DNA of 42,506 bases from a virus. Of this stretch, positions 6,649 through 13,899 are shown one piece after another. Each line of letters opens with the position of its first letter. The stretch's first letter is position 1. The notes below the pieces were generated by a model that made no database searches, was not told the origin of the DNA, and worked only from the letters and a program-made list of their open reading frames with translations. Made by a program: the position numbers and the translations under genes. Location: IMG/VR virus record IMGVR_UViG_3300022602_002425, positions 1-42,506 of that record; one strand, 5' to 3'.

Positions 6649-8926
6649 TTTCTTGCATGTCAACTTTGGCCTCTGTACTGTCTACAGTTAACAACGGTAC
6701 TTTAATTTCTTTTGGTGTTGAAACTAACAGTACTTTATCTTCGTGAATAGTGATAGAAGCGACTCCGCCGTTTTTCAAATCTCCAAACAACATTTTCTTG
6801 GCAAGATCTCTCTTAATTTCCTTATCAATAACACGTTGTAGCGGACGAGCACCCATCTTATTATCAAAGCCTTTGTTGAGTAACCACTCAATGCCTTCTT
6901 TGTTAATCTTGATTTTGATACCTTTTTCTTTAACTTGTTCACGTAGTTCGTCTATAAACTTATGAACAATCTTGATCATAGTTTCCTTAGCCAACTTATT
7001 GAATGTAACAACGCCGTCTAAACGATTGCGGAATTCTGGAGTTAAGAACTTCTTCAAGTCTGCATCGCTGTAGTCTTTTTCCTGTGCGCCAAATCCGATA
7101 GCGTTCTTTTCAGCAGATTGAGCGCCAGCATTAGTAGTAAGGATAAGGATCAAGTTGCGGCAATCTGCTTGCTTCCCGTTTGAACCAGTGATAAAGCCAT
7201 TGTCCATAACTTGTAACAACACAGTCATAACGTCTGGATGTGCTTTTTCGATTTCATCTAACAACAATACAGCGTTAGGTGATTCTTGAATACCAGTAAT
7301 CAGTTGTCCAGCATTTTCTTCAAAGCCAACATAACCAGGAGGGCTACCGATTAATTTACTGATGCTATGCTTTTCTTGATACTCACTCATATCAAAACGT
7401 AGCAGTTTGACGCCTAAGTTCTTAGCCAAGGCTTTAGCAGTTTCAGTCTTACCAGTACCAGTTGGGCCCATGAACACAAAACTACCAACAGGTTTGTTTT
7501 CACTCTTAAGCCCGGCTTGTGCAACAATAATCTTATCTACAACTTCTGTCAAAGCCATATTCTGACCATAGACTTCTTTTTCAAGATTAGTTTGTAGTGT
7601 AGATAAGTTACTGCTTTCAGTTTCCATAATCTTTTCTTCAGGCATTTGAACCATCTTGGCAAGCTCAAACTGAATTTCACGCTCACCGATAATACGCTCA
7701 TCTGCCATCTTCAAATTAAATCGACTACATGCTACGTCGATCAAGTCAATAGCCTTATCTGGAAGTTTCTTATCTGTTTGATATTTGACTGACAATTTAA
7801 TAGCCGCTTGAATAGCATCTTCGCGGATTTTAACATTATGGAATCCTTCGTAGTATTTCTTAATACCTTTAAGGATTTGTAGTGACATTTCTTGCGTAGG
7901 CTCGTCAACAGTAATGCGTTGGAAGCGGCGCATTAACGCACGATCCTTTTCGAAGTGTTTACGATATTCTTCCCATGTAGTACTTGCCACTACTTTAATG
8001 TTACCCTTGCTTAGTGCAGGTTTCATCATGTTGGCTAAGTCGTTGGCACTGTTACTAGCACTTCCAGCGCCAGAGATCATGTGAGCTTCGTCGATGAACA
8101 ATACAGTCTTACCCTTCTTGCTCAGACCTTTTAGAACCATTTTAAAACGTTCTTCAAAGTCTCCACGGTACTTACTACCTGCAAGCATAGCTGAAATATC
8201 TAAACTATAGACTTTGTATTCTTTTAAGAAGTCTGGCACAGCACCGTTAACAATATTGTGTGCAAGTCCTTCGGCAATAGCTGTTTTACCGACACCGGGA
8301 TCACCTACAAGGATAACGTTGTTTTTACTACGACGACCCAACGCTAGTGCAATATTTTCTAATTCGTCAATACGTCCGATAACTGGATCGATTTTCTTCT
8401 TAGTAACTTCGTCATTCAAGTTGATAGTAAATGCTTTAAGAGCACGTTCACCTTGTCCATCTTGTTGTGGATTTTCAGATTCTTCAGTAGGTTCGATAGT
8501 GTTATTGAGGTAGTCTGAAAACTTATCTTTTTCAATATTTGCCTTGGCAATGTAATAATTTGCCCAACTGCGCTTTTCACCGATCATACTTAGGAAAATA
8601 TCAGTAGGTTCAATTTGTTGACGCCCGTTGAACAACACTTGTGTGAACGCACGATTTAGTACACGTTCAACCGCTTGTGTCTTTTTGGGTTTAACTACCA
8701 CATCTGGAACTGTAATCTCAGCACATTTATGCTGTAGATAATCGGATAGGTCAGTTTTTAGTTGGTCTGCATTAGCACCAAACCCTTGAATAATTCCGTA
8801 AAACCCATCATCCGCAAGCATGGCAAACAACAAGTGTTCAATTGTAAGATATTCGTGATGTAATTTTTTAGCGGTATCAATTGCTCTTTCAAATACCGCT
8901 TGTGTGTTATCACTTGGTTCAACCAT
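6638..8926 (-). CDS. clpA: ClpA-type AAA+ unfoldase with intact ClpP-docking loop
   Basis: 762 aa, the usual ClpA length. Order: Clp N-domain (1-145), D1 AAA+ module with Walker A GDPGVGKT near 208 and Walker B LFIDEAH near 280, then D2 with GPTGTGKT near 488, LLLDEIEKAH near 555 and arginine-finger region FRNRLD near 635. There is no ClpB-type middle coiled coil between D1 and D2, so it is ClpA-like rather than a disaggregase. An I-G-F tripeptide near 610 matches the [LIV]-G-[FL] loop by which ClpA/ClpX dock on ClpP. No clpP is in the window, so it may recruit the host peptidase. The start at 8926 is supported by AGAGGAAA 6 bp upstream and overlaps the def stop by 8 bp. The C-terminal ~25 residues extend past the D2 small domain. 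Confidence 0.95.
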   Translation of the reverse strand: MVEPSDNTQAVFERAIDTAKKLHHEYLTIEHLLFAMLADDGFYGIIQGFGANADQLKTDLSDYLQHKCAEITVPDVVVKPKKTQAVERVLNRAFTQVLFNGRQQIEPTDIFLSMIGEKRSWANYYIAKANIEKDKFSDYLNNTIEPTEESENPQQDGQGERALKAFTINLNDEVTKKKIDPVIGRIDELENIALALGRRSKNNVILVGDPGVGKTAIAEGLAHNIVNGAVPDFLKEYKVYSLDISAMLAGSKYRGDFEERFKMVLKGLSKKGKTVLFIDEAHMISGAGSASNSANDLANMMKPALSKGNIKVVASTTWEEYRKHFEKDRALMRRFQRITVDEPTQEMSLQILKGIKKYYEGFHNVKIREDAIQAAIKLSVKYQTDKKLPDKAIDLIDVACSRFNLKMADERIIGEREIQFELAKMVQMPEEKIMETESSNLSTLQTNLEKEVYGQNMALTEVVDKIIVAQAGLKSENKPVGSFVFMGPTGTGKTETAKALAKNLGVKLLRFDMSEYQEKHSISKLIGSPPGYVGFEENAGQLITGIQESPNAVLLLDEIEKAHPDVMTVLLQVMDNGFITGSNGKQADCRNLILILTTNAGAQSAEKNAIGFGAQEKDYSDADLKKFLTPEFRNRLDGVVTFNKLAKETMIKIVHKFIDELREQVKEKGIKIKINKEGIEWLLNKGFDNKMGARPLQRVIDKEIKRDLAKKMLFGDLKNGGVASITIHEDKVLLVSTPKEIKVPLLTVDSTEAKVDMQENVV

Positions 8927-9425
8927 TATATTTCCTCTTCTTTAGTAGTTTCTTTTTTGCCAATGCTAATTTTAACGTACTTACTTTTTCAACAAAACAA
9001 GTACCGTTCAGGTGATCTAGCTCATGTAAAAAAACTCTAGCATCTAGTCCTGTAAGTTTTATTATACGCGAATTTCCTGTTTTGTCAAAGTATTCGGCTA
9101 CAACTTCGGAAGGTCGCGATACATCTAACCATAAGTCTGGAAAACTTAAACAGCCTTCTTGACCTCGTTGTTGTTCTTCACTTACTGATACTATTTTTGG
9201 ATTGAACAGTCCAAATGGTTCTGCGGTGCTGGGCTTCATAACAAACACACGTTGGTTAAGCCCGACTTGATTTGCCGCAAGCCCGATACCATTATAAGCT
9301 ATCATTGTCTCGATCATTGCCGCTTCTAAGAATTCAGCATCGGCAAGAGAGTCCGGGTGATCAAACACCCATTCTTTTGTATTTTCTTTTAATACAGGAT
9401 CAGTGTTGTTTACTAATTTGAGCAT
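8919..9425 (-). CDS. def: Peptide deformylase
   Basis: 168 aa, normal length for type 1 PDF, which removes the N-formyl group from nascent proteins in the cytoplasm. All three family motifs are present: GIGLAANQVG (46-55), EGCLSFP (90-96, metal ligand C92) and HELDH (134-138, ligands H134 and H138, catalytic E135). The C-terminus is Lys-rich (ALAKKKLLKKRK) and longer than in marine phage PDFs that end just after the third motif. The 5' end overlaps dnaJ by 26 bp and the 3' end overlaps clpA by 8 bp, so the three are translationally linked. It is probably active. A phage copy may keep deformylation in step with fast phage protein synthesis. Confidence 0.97.
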   Translation of the reverse strand: MLKLVNNTDPVLKENTKEWVFDHPDSLADAEFLEAAMIETMIAYNGIGLAANQVGLNQRVFVMKPSTAEPFGLFNPKIVSVSEEQQRGQEGCLSFPDLWLDVSRPSEVVAEYFDKTGNSRIIKLTGLDARVFLHELDHLNGTCFVEKVSTLKLALAKKKLLKKRKYNG

Positions 9426-10272
9426 TTAATTGTTGTAGTTGTGCTACTAATGTTGGGTCTGTTACCTTAGGGGTTTTAATATTTACTACTCCGACAAACC
9501 TGCCTTTTAAACCGTTGTTAACGTTTGGAAATCCATGTCCGTTACTGGCAAATTCAACACCATTTTCAACACCTGCTCTAATGTCTAAATCTAAACTTGC
9601 ACCTGATAAAGATGTAATTTTTTTCTTAGTACCAATCATAGCCTCGATAGGTGTGATATCTATTTTAGTGTACAAGTCGTCGCCCTTGCGATCATACTTT
9701 GGATCGGATTGTACTAAAATTGTAACATTAAGATTACCACGCGGTGCATTTGGTACGCTGTCATCTCCAAGTCCAGAATATCTAATAGTGTCACCGTGTG
9801 TTACACCTGCCGGTACATTGATAACAACATTTTGATTGCGACCGCTAGGAAGTCTATAATTTGCTTCCAACTGCTTTCCATGGAAACTGTCTAGAAACGA
9901 AACAGTACATTGTATATTCAAATCTCTGTTACGTCGAACTTGCCCGCCACGCATGTGGCCAAAAATGTCTCCGAATGGATGACCGGCACCGCCAAATATA
10001 TCCCCAAATGGATTACCGGTATTAAAATGGAATTGTGTACCACCGAATGGATTTCCACCACCAGGCATACCGCCATACATACGTTGTTGATCGTACTCGG
10101 CTTTCTTTTGCGGATCGCTTAAATTTTCATATGCTACGCTAATATCTTTAAATTTGGCTTGATCACCGCCTTTGTCTGGGTGATGCTTATTAGCCAAACT
10201 TCTATATGCTTTCTTTATTTCTTCTGGGCTAGCGTTTTCATTAACACCCAGAGTTTGGTAATAATCAGTCAT
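9400..10272 (-). CDS. dnaJ: DnaJ/CbpA-type Hsp40 co-chaperone without zinc finger
   Basis: 290 aa. An N-terminal J domain (about 1-70) has the essential HPD at 31-33 (KHHPDKGG), which stimulates the ATPase of DnaK. A Gly/Phe/Met-rich linker (about 70-115) is followed by two beta-barrel substrate-binding domains. The CxxCxGxG zinc-finger region of class A DnaJ is absent, so this is a class B, CbpA-like protein. No dnaK is in the window, so it must act with host Hsp70. It is the first gene behind a consensus sigma70 promoter and therefore probably expressed early. It overlaps def by 26 bp. T4 itself lacks a DnaJ, so acquisition from a bacterium is likely (inference). Confidence 0.95.
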   Translation of the reverse strand: MTDYYQTLGVNENASPEEIKKAYRSLANKHHPDKGGDQAKFKDISVAYENLSDPQKKAEYDQQRMYGGMPGGGNPFGGTQFHFNTGNPFGDIFGGAGHPFGDIFGHMRGGQVRRNRDLNIQCTVSFLDSFHGKQLEANYRLPSGRNQNVVINVPAGVTHGDTIRYSGLGDDSVPNAPRGNLNVTILVQSDPKYDRKGDDLYTKIDITPIEAMIGTKKKITSLSGASLDLDIRAGVENGVEFASNGHGFPNVNNGLKGRFVGVVNIKTPKVTDPTLVAQLQQLNAQISKQH

Positions 10273-10278
10273 AGTCGT

Positions 10279-10325
10279 AAAAAAGCTCCAAATAATAATA
10301 GTAATTATACTATCTTACTTGGAGC
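10279..10325 (-). terminator. Rho-independent-like hairpin ending the lysis transcript
   Basis: Minus-strand outer stem GCTCCAA/TTTGGAGC (arms at 10319-10325 and 10285-10291), an inner ATAGTA/TACTAT stem (10308-10313 with 10298-10303), then TTTTTT. The stem is interrupted, so efficiency is uncertain. It lies between the 57-aa secreted-protein gene and dnaJ, and is interleaved with the dnaJ promoter. Confidence 0.5.
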
Positions 10326-10332
10326 ATGTCAA
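10304..10332 (-). promoter_or_regulatory. Perfect-consensus sigma70 promoter of the dnaJ-def-clpA unit
   Basis: Minus-strand TTGACA (10327-10332), 17-bp spacer, TATAAT (10304-10309): both hexamers and the spacing are consensus. The start point would be near 10296, giving a ~25-nt leader with GGAG 13 bp before the dnaJ ATG. It implies transcription by unmodified host polymerase, i.e. early. The terminator arm GCTCCAA lies within the spacer. Confidence 0.85.
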
Positions 10333-10341
10333 GTTTTTGGC

Positions 10342-10515
10342 TTACTTTTTCTTAGTTACTGTATCTGGCTTAGTGCCTGCAATTTCAGTGCCTTCTGCTT
10401 TTTTGTGATGTTTAACTTCTTTTTTAACTGGAGCCTTAGCTGGTTTTTTATCAGCAGCCATTACTGGGCTAGCTAATACACAACTTGCTACTAATAGTGC
10501 TAGTAATTTTTTCAT
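10342..10515 (-). CDS. Small secreted Lys-rich protein, 57 aa
   Basis: An ATG at 10515 with AAGGAA 9 bp upstream opens a 57-codon frame. The N-terminus is a clear type I signal peptide: MKK, a hydrophobic core LLALLVASCVLAS, then VMA before a predicted cut at residue 20-21. The mature part (ADKKPAKAPVKKEVKHHKKA...) is ~37 residues, strongly basic and probably disordered. It is last in the lysis operon, 11 bp after the holin gene and before a terminator. Function unknown. A periplasmic basic peptide made with the lysis proteins could act on the envelope or outer surface; this is inference. Confidence 0.75.
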   Translation of the reverse strand: MKKLLALLVASCVLASPVMAADKKPAKAPVKKEVKHHKKAEGTEIAGTKPDTVTKKK

Positions 10516-10526
10516 AATATTTTCCT

Positions 10527-11117
10527 TTATAGTGCGGGTTGACCAAATGATGGAACAACTTTTTTACCGCTTGCGTTTACTGTCGGTGCTGTTGATCCTG
10601 CGCCGAAAGCTGGTGTTGCAGGTGCGCTTCCAAAGCTGCCTCCGCCAAAACTACTTGGTGCGGCAGATGGTGCTGTTGAACCAAAACCGCTGGAAGAACC
10701 GAAGCTTCCTGATGCAGGTGCGCCAAATGCTGGAGCCCCGCCAAATGATGAGTTGTTTCCGTAGCCACTTGATGCTCCTCCAAAACCGCCTGCAACATTG
10801 CCAGTCGTGTTTATAGTTTGTGTTGTTGATGTAGCAGTTGGGTTTGCAGCAGTTCCTGCTAATTTTTCCTGTGTACGACCAAATGCGGCAATACCTAAAA
10901 CGGCACCCATTGCAATATGGAATAACCCAGCACCTTGTAGTGTTAGTGGATTCCATTGTGTAATAGGTACATGGTTATATCCTTGCCATAATGCCCATAA
11001 TATTGGAAATACTGCCATATCTAACAAACAGATTAGCATGTACATCCAACCCATCATTGGACGCCATAGAGTTTGCATCCATGCGTTGCTATCTTTCTCT
11101 TCTCTGTGATGTGACAT
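10527..11117 (-). CDS. Holin of the GTA-type (3TM holin-like) family with an FG-rich C-terminal tail
   Basis: 196 aa. Two clear hydrophobic segments lie at residues ~20-45 (MMGWMYMLICLLDMAVFPIL region) and ~60-80 (GAGLFHIAMGAVLGIAAFG). The WNPLTLQGAGLFH motif is typical of GTA_holin_3TM-type proteins. It follows endolysin, i-spanin and o-spanin in the same operon. Holins make inner-membrane lesions that trigger lysis. Oddity: after residue ~105 the protein is a Gly/Ser/Ala/Phe low-complexity tail with nine FG dipeptides, reminiscent of FG-nucleoporin sequence, presumably cytoplasmic. The region is open in other frames too because of composition; this frame has AAGGAGCG before its ATG and the membrane domain. 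A late-type motif lies 27 bp upstream. Confidence 0.85.
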   Translation of the reverse strand: MSHHREEKDSNAWMQTLWRPMMGWMYMLICLLDMAVFPILWALWQGYNHVPITQWNPLTLQGAGLFHIAMGAVLGIAAFGRTQEKLAGTAANPTATSTTQTINTTGNVAGGFGGASSGYGNNSSFGGAPAFGAPASGSFGSSSGFGSTAPSAAPSSFGGGSFGSAPATPAFGAGSTAPTVNASGKKVVPSFGQPAL

Positions 11118-11143
11118 TGTTTCGCTCCTTTGTCTTTATATAC

Positions 11144-11152
11144 GTATTTATT
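11144..11152 (-). promoter_or_regulatory. Late-promoter-like motif AATAAATAC before the holin gene
   Basis: Minus-strand AATAAATAC overlapping the o-spanin stop codon, 27 bp upstream of the holin ATG. It shares ATAAATA with T4 late promoters. A separate promoter for the holin would let lysis timing differ from endolysin synthesis. Confidence 0.45.
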
Positions 11153-11423
11153 TAATACTGTTATATATTTTCTGCTGAGTATTGTACCATTCTATCCAGT
11201 TATCTACTTTATCTTTACACAAATAATACTGACTGTAATTCGCTGTTATTACATTCAATGCATCGCTTAATTTAGTTGTGCTGGTGTCAACCTGTCCAAG
11301 ATCCGGACATGCTGTTTGTAGATCTGGCGGAGTTGTTGGCCACGACATAGATTGTTTAGGAGCCATGAATGAGCTGCATCCTGCTAGTACTGCAATTAAT
11401 GATAAGGTTAATAATCTTTTCAT
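11148..11423 (-). CDS. o-spanin (Rz1-like outer-membrane lipoprotein)
   Basis: 91 aa with a lipoprotein signal: MKRLLTLSLIAVLAGC, lipobox LAGC with C16 as the lipidated residue, followed by SS, which favours outer-membrane sorting. The mature part is ~75 residues with a short Pro-containing stretch and two further Cys. In the spanin system the lipoprotein binds the periplasmic end of the i-spanin and fuses inner and outer membranes at the last step of lysis. It overlaps the i-spanin gene by 4 bp (ATGA), the usual arrangement of separate, coupled Rz/Rz1 genes. The assignment rests on lipobox, size and context rather than strong sequence recognition. Confidence 0.8.
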   Translation of the reverse strand: MKRLLTLSLIAVLAGCSSFMAPKQSMSWPTTPPDLQTACPDLGQVDTSTTKLSDALNVITANYSQYYLCKDKVDNWIEWYNTQQKIYNSIK

Positions 11424-11878
11424 TTGCTTACTCCTAGCGGGTTTTTAGCTGCACCGTTTATTATACCGATTGCTTCTGGATCCAATTTGCAATCTGCATC
11501 TATTTTCTTTTCTACTTCTTTGATTTTTTCTTGATATACAATCTGTGTATCGTGTATGACTTTAGTTTTAGTAACTATCTTAGTTTGTATGTTTGCGTTA
11601 GCATCTGAACTAGCTTGTTGTGCTACTGCAATTTTAGCCTGTTGTTCTTTAATTTGCGCTTGATAAATTGCGTTAACACCAGAGCCGCCAAACATAAAAA
11701 TACCACCGATACATACTAATAAACCTAAAGGTTTAATAAAAAGCATGTATGGTTTGAATGTTGGAAAATGACCAATGACTCCGCCGAAGAAATATACAGC
11801 GAATCCGCCTCCTGCTACTGCTGGCCATATCCACTCTGGTAATCCGCCGAGTATTGTTTCAATTATCCAACTAAACAT
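11420..11878 (-). CDS. i-spanin (Rz-like) with two predicted membrane segments
   Basis: 152 aa. Hydrophobic segments at about 14-36 and 44-67 are followed by an Ala/Gln/Lys-rich coiled coil (about 72-125) and a C-terminal segment with DADCKLDPEAIGIINGAAKNP, a tail common in Rz-type proteins. The Cys could form a disulphide within the spanin complex. It sits between endolysin (1-bp gap) and o-spanin (4-bp overlap). Classical Rz has one membrane anchor; here there seem to be two, which would place the N-terminus in the periplasm if the coiled coil is periplasmic. That topology is a prediction. Another possibility is a pinholin/spanin-like hybrid. Confidence 0.75.
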   Translation of the reverse strand: MFSWIIETILGGLPEWIWPAVAGGGFAVYFFGGVIGHFPTFKPYMLFIKPLGLLVCIGGIFMFGGSGVNAIYQAQIKEQQAKIAVAQQASSDANANIQTKIVTKTKVIHDTQIVYQEKIKEVEKKIDADCKLDPEAIGIINGAAKNPLGVSK

Positions 11879-11879
11879 A

Positions 11880-12512
11880 TTAACCCATTAAAATTTGATG
11901 TGCGTTGCCAGTATGTTGTTGACGCTCTGCCAACCCTAATGTGCCGCCATTAATTTTCTTAGTTAACCCTAACACATCACCATTATCTGCTAATGCGTTT
12001 AAATTGTTAGCTTCCCAGAACCAACAAGCACTTTGTACACAACCTTCGAATGTTGTTAAAAATTCTGGAACATCTTCTAATGGTGTGTCGATACTTTCGG
12101 CAAAACGTGTGTAATTATCTTTGCCAGTAATTTGAATTAAACCGCGACCGCAGAATTTCCAACCATCTCCTGACTCTTCTGGACCATTGCCCATACGATT
12201 AGCGTAAGCACGATTGGCAATTTGTTCTGGATGGTGTCCATACTGCTGTGCTATTTCCGCTGTTGGAAAATAGTGTGGCCACACTTTCATTAATGTTTCA
12301 GGTTTGTAGTTTAAATTTTCTATAATAGCTTTGTAGCCAGCACTTTCTACCATAGTCTGGCCCATGAAACAGGCTACACGTTCTGGGGTGTTAATATCGT
12401 AGTCTGGCAAAATTTTGCACAGTGCTTCGTGCCAATGTTCGCTGTATGGGTTGTTTTGTAGTATTGCTTGACATTTAGCCAAACTAAAATCAAATGTAAA
12501 TCCGTCTGCCAT
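11880..12512 (-). CDS. Endolysin, glycoside hydrolase family 19 (chitinase-like lysozyme)
   Basis: 210 aa from the ATG at 12512, chosen over a longer in-frame start because GAAAGGA lies 7 bp upstream and the start follows the previous stop by one base. GH19 landmarks: GQTMVES with catalytic E56, ENLNY (65-69), ANRMGNGPEESGDGW and GRGLIQITGKDNY, the classic GH19 segment. Phage GH19 enzymes cleave the glycan strands of peptidoglycan. No signal peptide is seen, so release needs the holin encoded downstream. No separate cell-wall-binding domain. First gene of the endolysin - i-spanin - o-spanin - holin cassette. Confidence 0.93.
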   Translation of the reverse strand: MADGFTFDFSLAKCQAILQNNPYSEHWHEALCKILPDYDINTPERVACFMGQTMVESAGYKAIIENLNYKPETLMKVWPHYFPTAEIAQQYGHHPEQIANRAYANRMGNGPEESGDGWKFCGRGLIQITGKDNYTRFAESIDTPLEDVPEFLTTFEGCVQSACWFWEANNLNALADNGDVLGLTKKINGGTLGLAERQQHTGNAHQILMG

Positions 12513-12513
12513 T

Positions 12514-13242
12514 TTATATCCTTTCAAGTGCAACGGCCCAGCCGTTGTTTTCAAATATGAATGTGTTACTAATTTTAGTAATATTGTAATTGCCTATTAC
12601 TTTAGTTAAAAACATAACTTCTGCCATGTCTTTACTTTCTAACACAATCGGTCCTTTTATACTGTCGTATACGTTTTGTTTACTACCACTATTTACTATA
12701 TTAAATGTTACAGTTCCGCTAAATGGACGAGTAAAACTAATTCTATCTTCCATAACATTTATGCTATCAGCATAGCTCTTACTAAAAAAATTGCTAAAAT
12801 TATTTAAAGGTGCTTCTTCTGTAGCAGTCTTGTAAGCATTTTTATCTTTAGGAACAGCTGCTTCTAAATTTTCTAATGTAGCAGGTTCGCTTTTAAAATT
12901 TTTAAAATAGCGAAAACGCATGTCTTCAAGGCCTGTTACCTTTTTAACGCCTTCTATTAATTCAAAAATTTGTTCAGCTAGGTGTCTACTGCGTTCTATT
13001 TCTACAAACACAATATATTTTCCATTGTCAGTTTCTCCTGCGGTACAATCTGCATCAAGGATAAAACTGTATCCCATCTCAAAGAAATTTTCAAGATCTT
13101 TAGCAGGATCTTCTTGATCAACTGTAAAACTTAATACGCAAACATCTTGATCTTCGCCTACTTTACTTTTATAACTATCAATTTCAAAAACTTTTTTAAC
13201 TAGGTCTTTGAGATCTTTAGCGTGAAGACTTTCACTTATCAT
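12514..13242 (-). CDS. Conserved T4-like phage protein of unknown function, 242 aa
   Basis: Soluble, acidic protein with alternating beta-strands and helices. Landmarks: LSFTVDQEDPAKDLENFFEMG (about 38-58), YIVFVEIERSRHLAEQIFEL (about 74-93) and MRFRYFKNF (about 106-114). No catalytic motif, signal peptide or membrane segment was recognised. It overlaps its upstream partner by 4 bp (ATGA) and is followed directly by the endolysin. The pair 13817/13242 looks like a conserved couple in T4-like aquatic phages (from memory). The two halves of the protein may be separate domains joined by a Lys/Thr/Glu-rich linker near 130-145. A virion-assembly role would fit the late motif before the pair, but nothing in the sequence proves it. 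Confidence 0.75.
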   Translation of the reverse strand: MISESLHAKDLKDLVKKVFEIDSYKSKVGEDQDVCVLSFTVDQEDPAKDLENFFEMGYSFILDADCTAGETDNGKYIVFVEIERSRHLAEQIFELIEGVKKVTGLEDMRFRYFKNFKSEPATLENLEAAVPKDKNAYKTATEEAPLNNFSNFFSKSYADSINVMEDRISFTRPFSGTVTFNIVNSGSKQNVYDSIKGPIVLESKDMAEVMFLTKVIGNYNITKISNTFIFENNGWAVALERI

Positions 13243-13817
13243 GCTGGTGCTCCTGGTGCGCCACCTGGTGCTCCTGCTGGTGCTCCTGCTGCCGGTGCGC
13301 CTCCCGGAGCGGCTGGAGCTGTCGGTGCTGCTGGCCCGCCTTGAGCTGCTCCTGCATCTGTTGGCTTGCCTTGTTCTTTATGTTCGTTCTTCATTTTGTC
13401 CATGTAGCCTTTGTATACATCAAATGCTACTTTCTTTGGCATAGTAATTTCTACAATCCAAATAGGCTTACGATCCAGTTTGCCTTTTTTACTATTAGGA
13501 CGCATGTCTTCTTGTGTGCGAATTTTGCGTGGCTCAACTAAATGACTCTTTTGATATGTAACTTTACAACCTAATTCTGTTAATCTTTTTGCGGCAACTG
13601 GATTAGGCATCTTATTATGCTCCCACATAAAGCCAGCAGTAATCCAGTGACGGTCTACCTTAGGGCCATAAGCTAACTCACCATCTTCCCAGTTTTCATA
13701 TACATACATATCCATCTGATCTAGGACTCGTTCAAAATCCTTTAAAACAGCTAGGCTGCTGTTGTTTTCGTATAGATCCTGGATATTTTGTATAACGTCT
13801 AATATGTCGTGGTGCAT
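13239..13817 (-). CDS. Conserved phage protein with Gly/Ala/Pro-rich C-terminal tail
   Basis: 192 aa. The first ~145 residues form a soluble domain with helices (LDVIQNIQDLYENNSSLAVLKDFERVLDQMD region) and a strand-rich part ending PIWIVEITMPKKVAFDVYKGY. The last ~43 residues are almost only Gly, Ala and Pro, with repeated GAPAGAPG-like units encoded by near-identical codons at 13243-13345, a likely site of slippage or length variation. Function unknown; the structured part resembles a protein conserved in T4-like phages with no assigned role (from memory). It is the first gene behind an AAATAAGTA late-type motif 15 bp upstream and is coupled to the next gene by ATGA. Confidence 0.75.
   Translation of the reverse strand: MHHDILDVIQNIQDLYENNSSLAVLKDFERVLDQMDMYVYENWEDGELAYGPKVDRHWITAGFMWEHNKMPNPVAAKRLTELGCKVTYQKSHLVEPRKIRTQEDMRPNSKKGKLDRKPIWIVEITMPKKVAFDVYKGYMDKMKNEHKEQGKPTDAGAAQGGPAAPTAPAAPGGAPAAGAPAGAPGGAPGAPA
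13243..13345 (-). repeat. Low-complexity Gly/Ala/Pro coding repeat
   Basis: Imperfect tandem units of the type ggtgctcctg (plus strand) encode the GAP-rich tail of the 13239-13817 product. Such tracts are prone to copy-number change. Confidence 0.6.
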
Positions 13818-13831
13818 GATAGGTTCCTCTA

Positions 13832-13840
13832 TACTTATTT
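13832..13840 (-). promoter_or_regulatory. Late-promoter-like motif AAATAAGTA before the 13817 gene
   Basis: Minus-strand AAATAAGTA, 15 bp before the ATG at 13817. It is the ATAAGTA variant also found at 16905-16913. A weaker match to T4's ATAAATA than the other copies. Confidence 0.4.
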
Positions 13841-13867
13841 AGCTGGTTTAAAATCATAACGTATCAG

Positions 13868-13896
13868 TTTACTTTTCTAGGAATACGTTAAATAAT
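13868..13896 (+). promoter_or_regulatory. Candidate sigma70 promoter of phoH
   Basis: TTTACT (13868-13873), 17-bp spacer, AATAAT (13891-13896): 4/6 and 5/6 matches to consensus at optimal spacing, 75 bp before the phoH ATG. This is the only sizeable intergenic region (154 bp) in the window, and its position between divergent genes supports a promoter here. Confidence 0.5.
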
Positions 13897-13899
13897 AGT

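Noticed and set aside
6630-6663. Perfect TTGACA on the minus strand near the clpA end
   Set aside because: The best -10 at 17 bp is poor (TAAAAC), a better one would need a 15-bp spacer, and the predicted start would lie downstream of the next gene's ATG.
6638-8926. ClpB-type disaggregase
   Set aside because: No middle-domain coiled coil between the two AAA+ modules, and an I-G-F ClpP loop is present, so ClpA fits better.
10532-10956. Additional open frames on both strands over the holin tail
   Set aside because: The Gly/Ser/Ala-rich coding sequence leaves several frames open. Only the 196-aa frame has a membrane domain and a good ribosome site.
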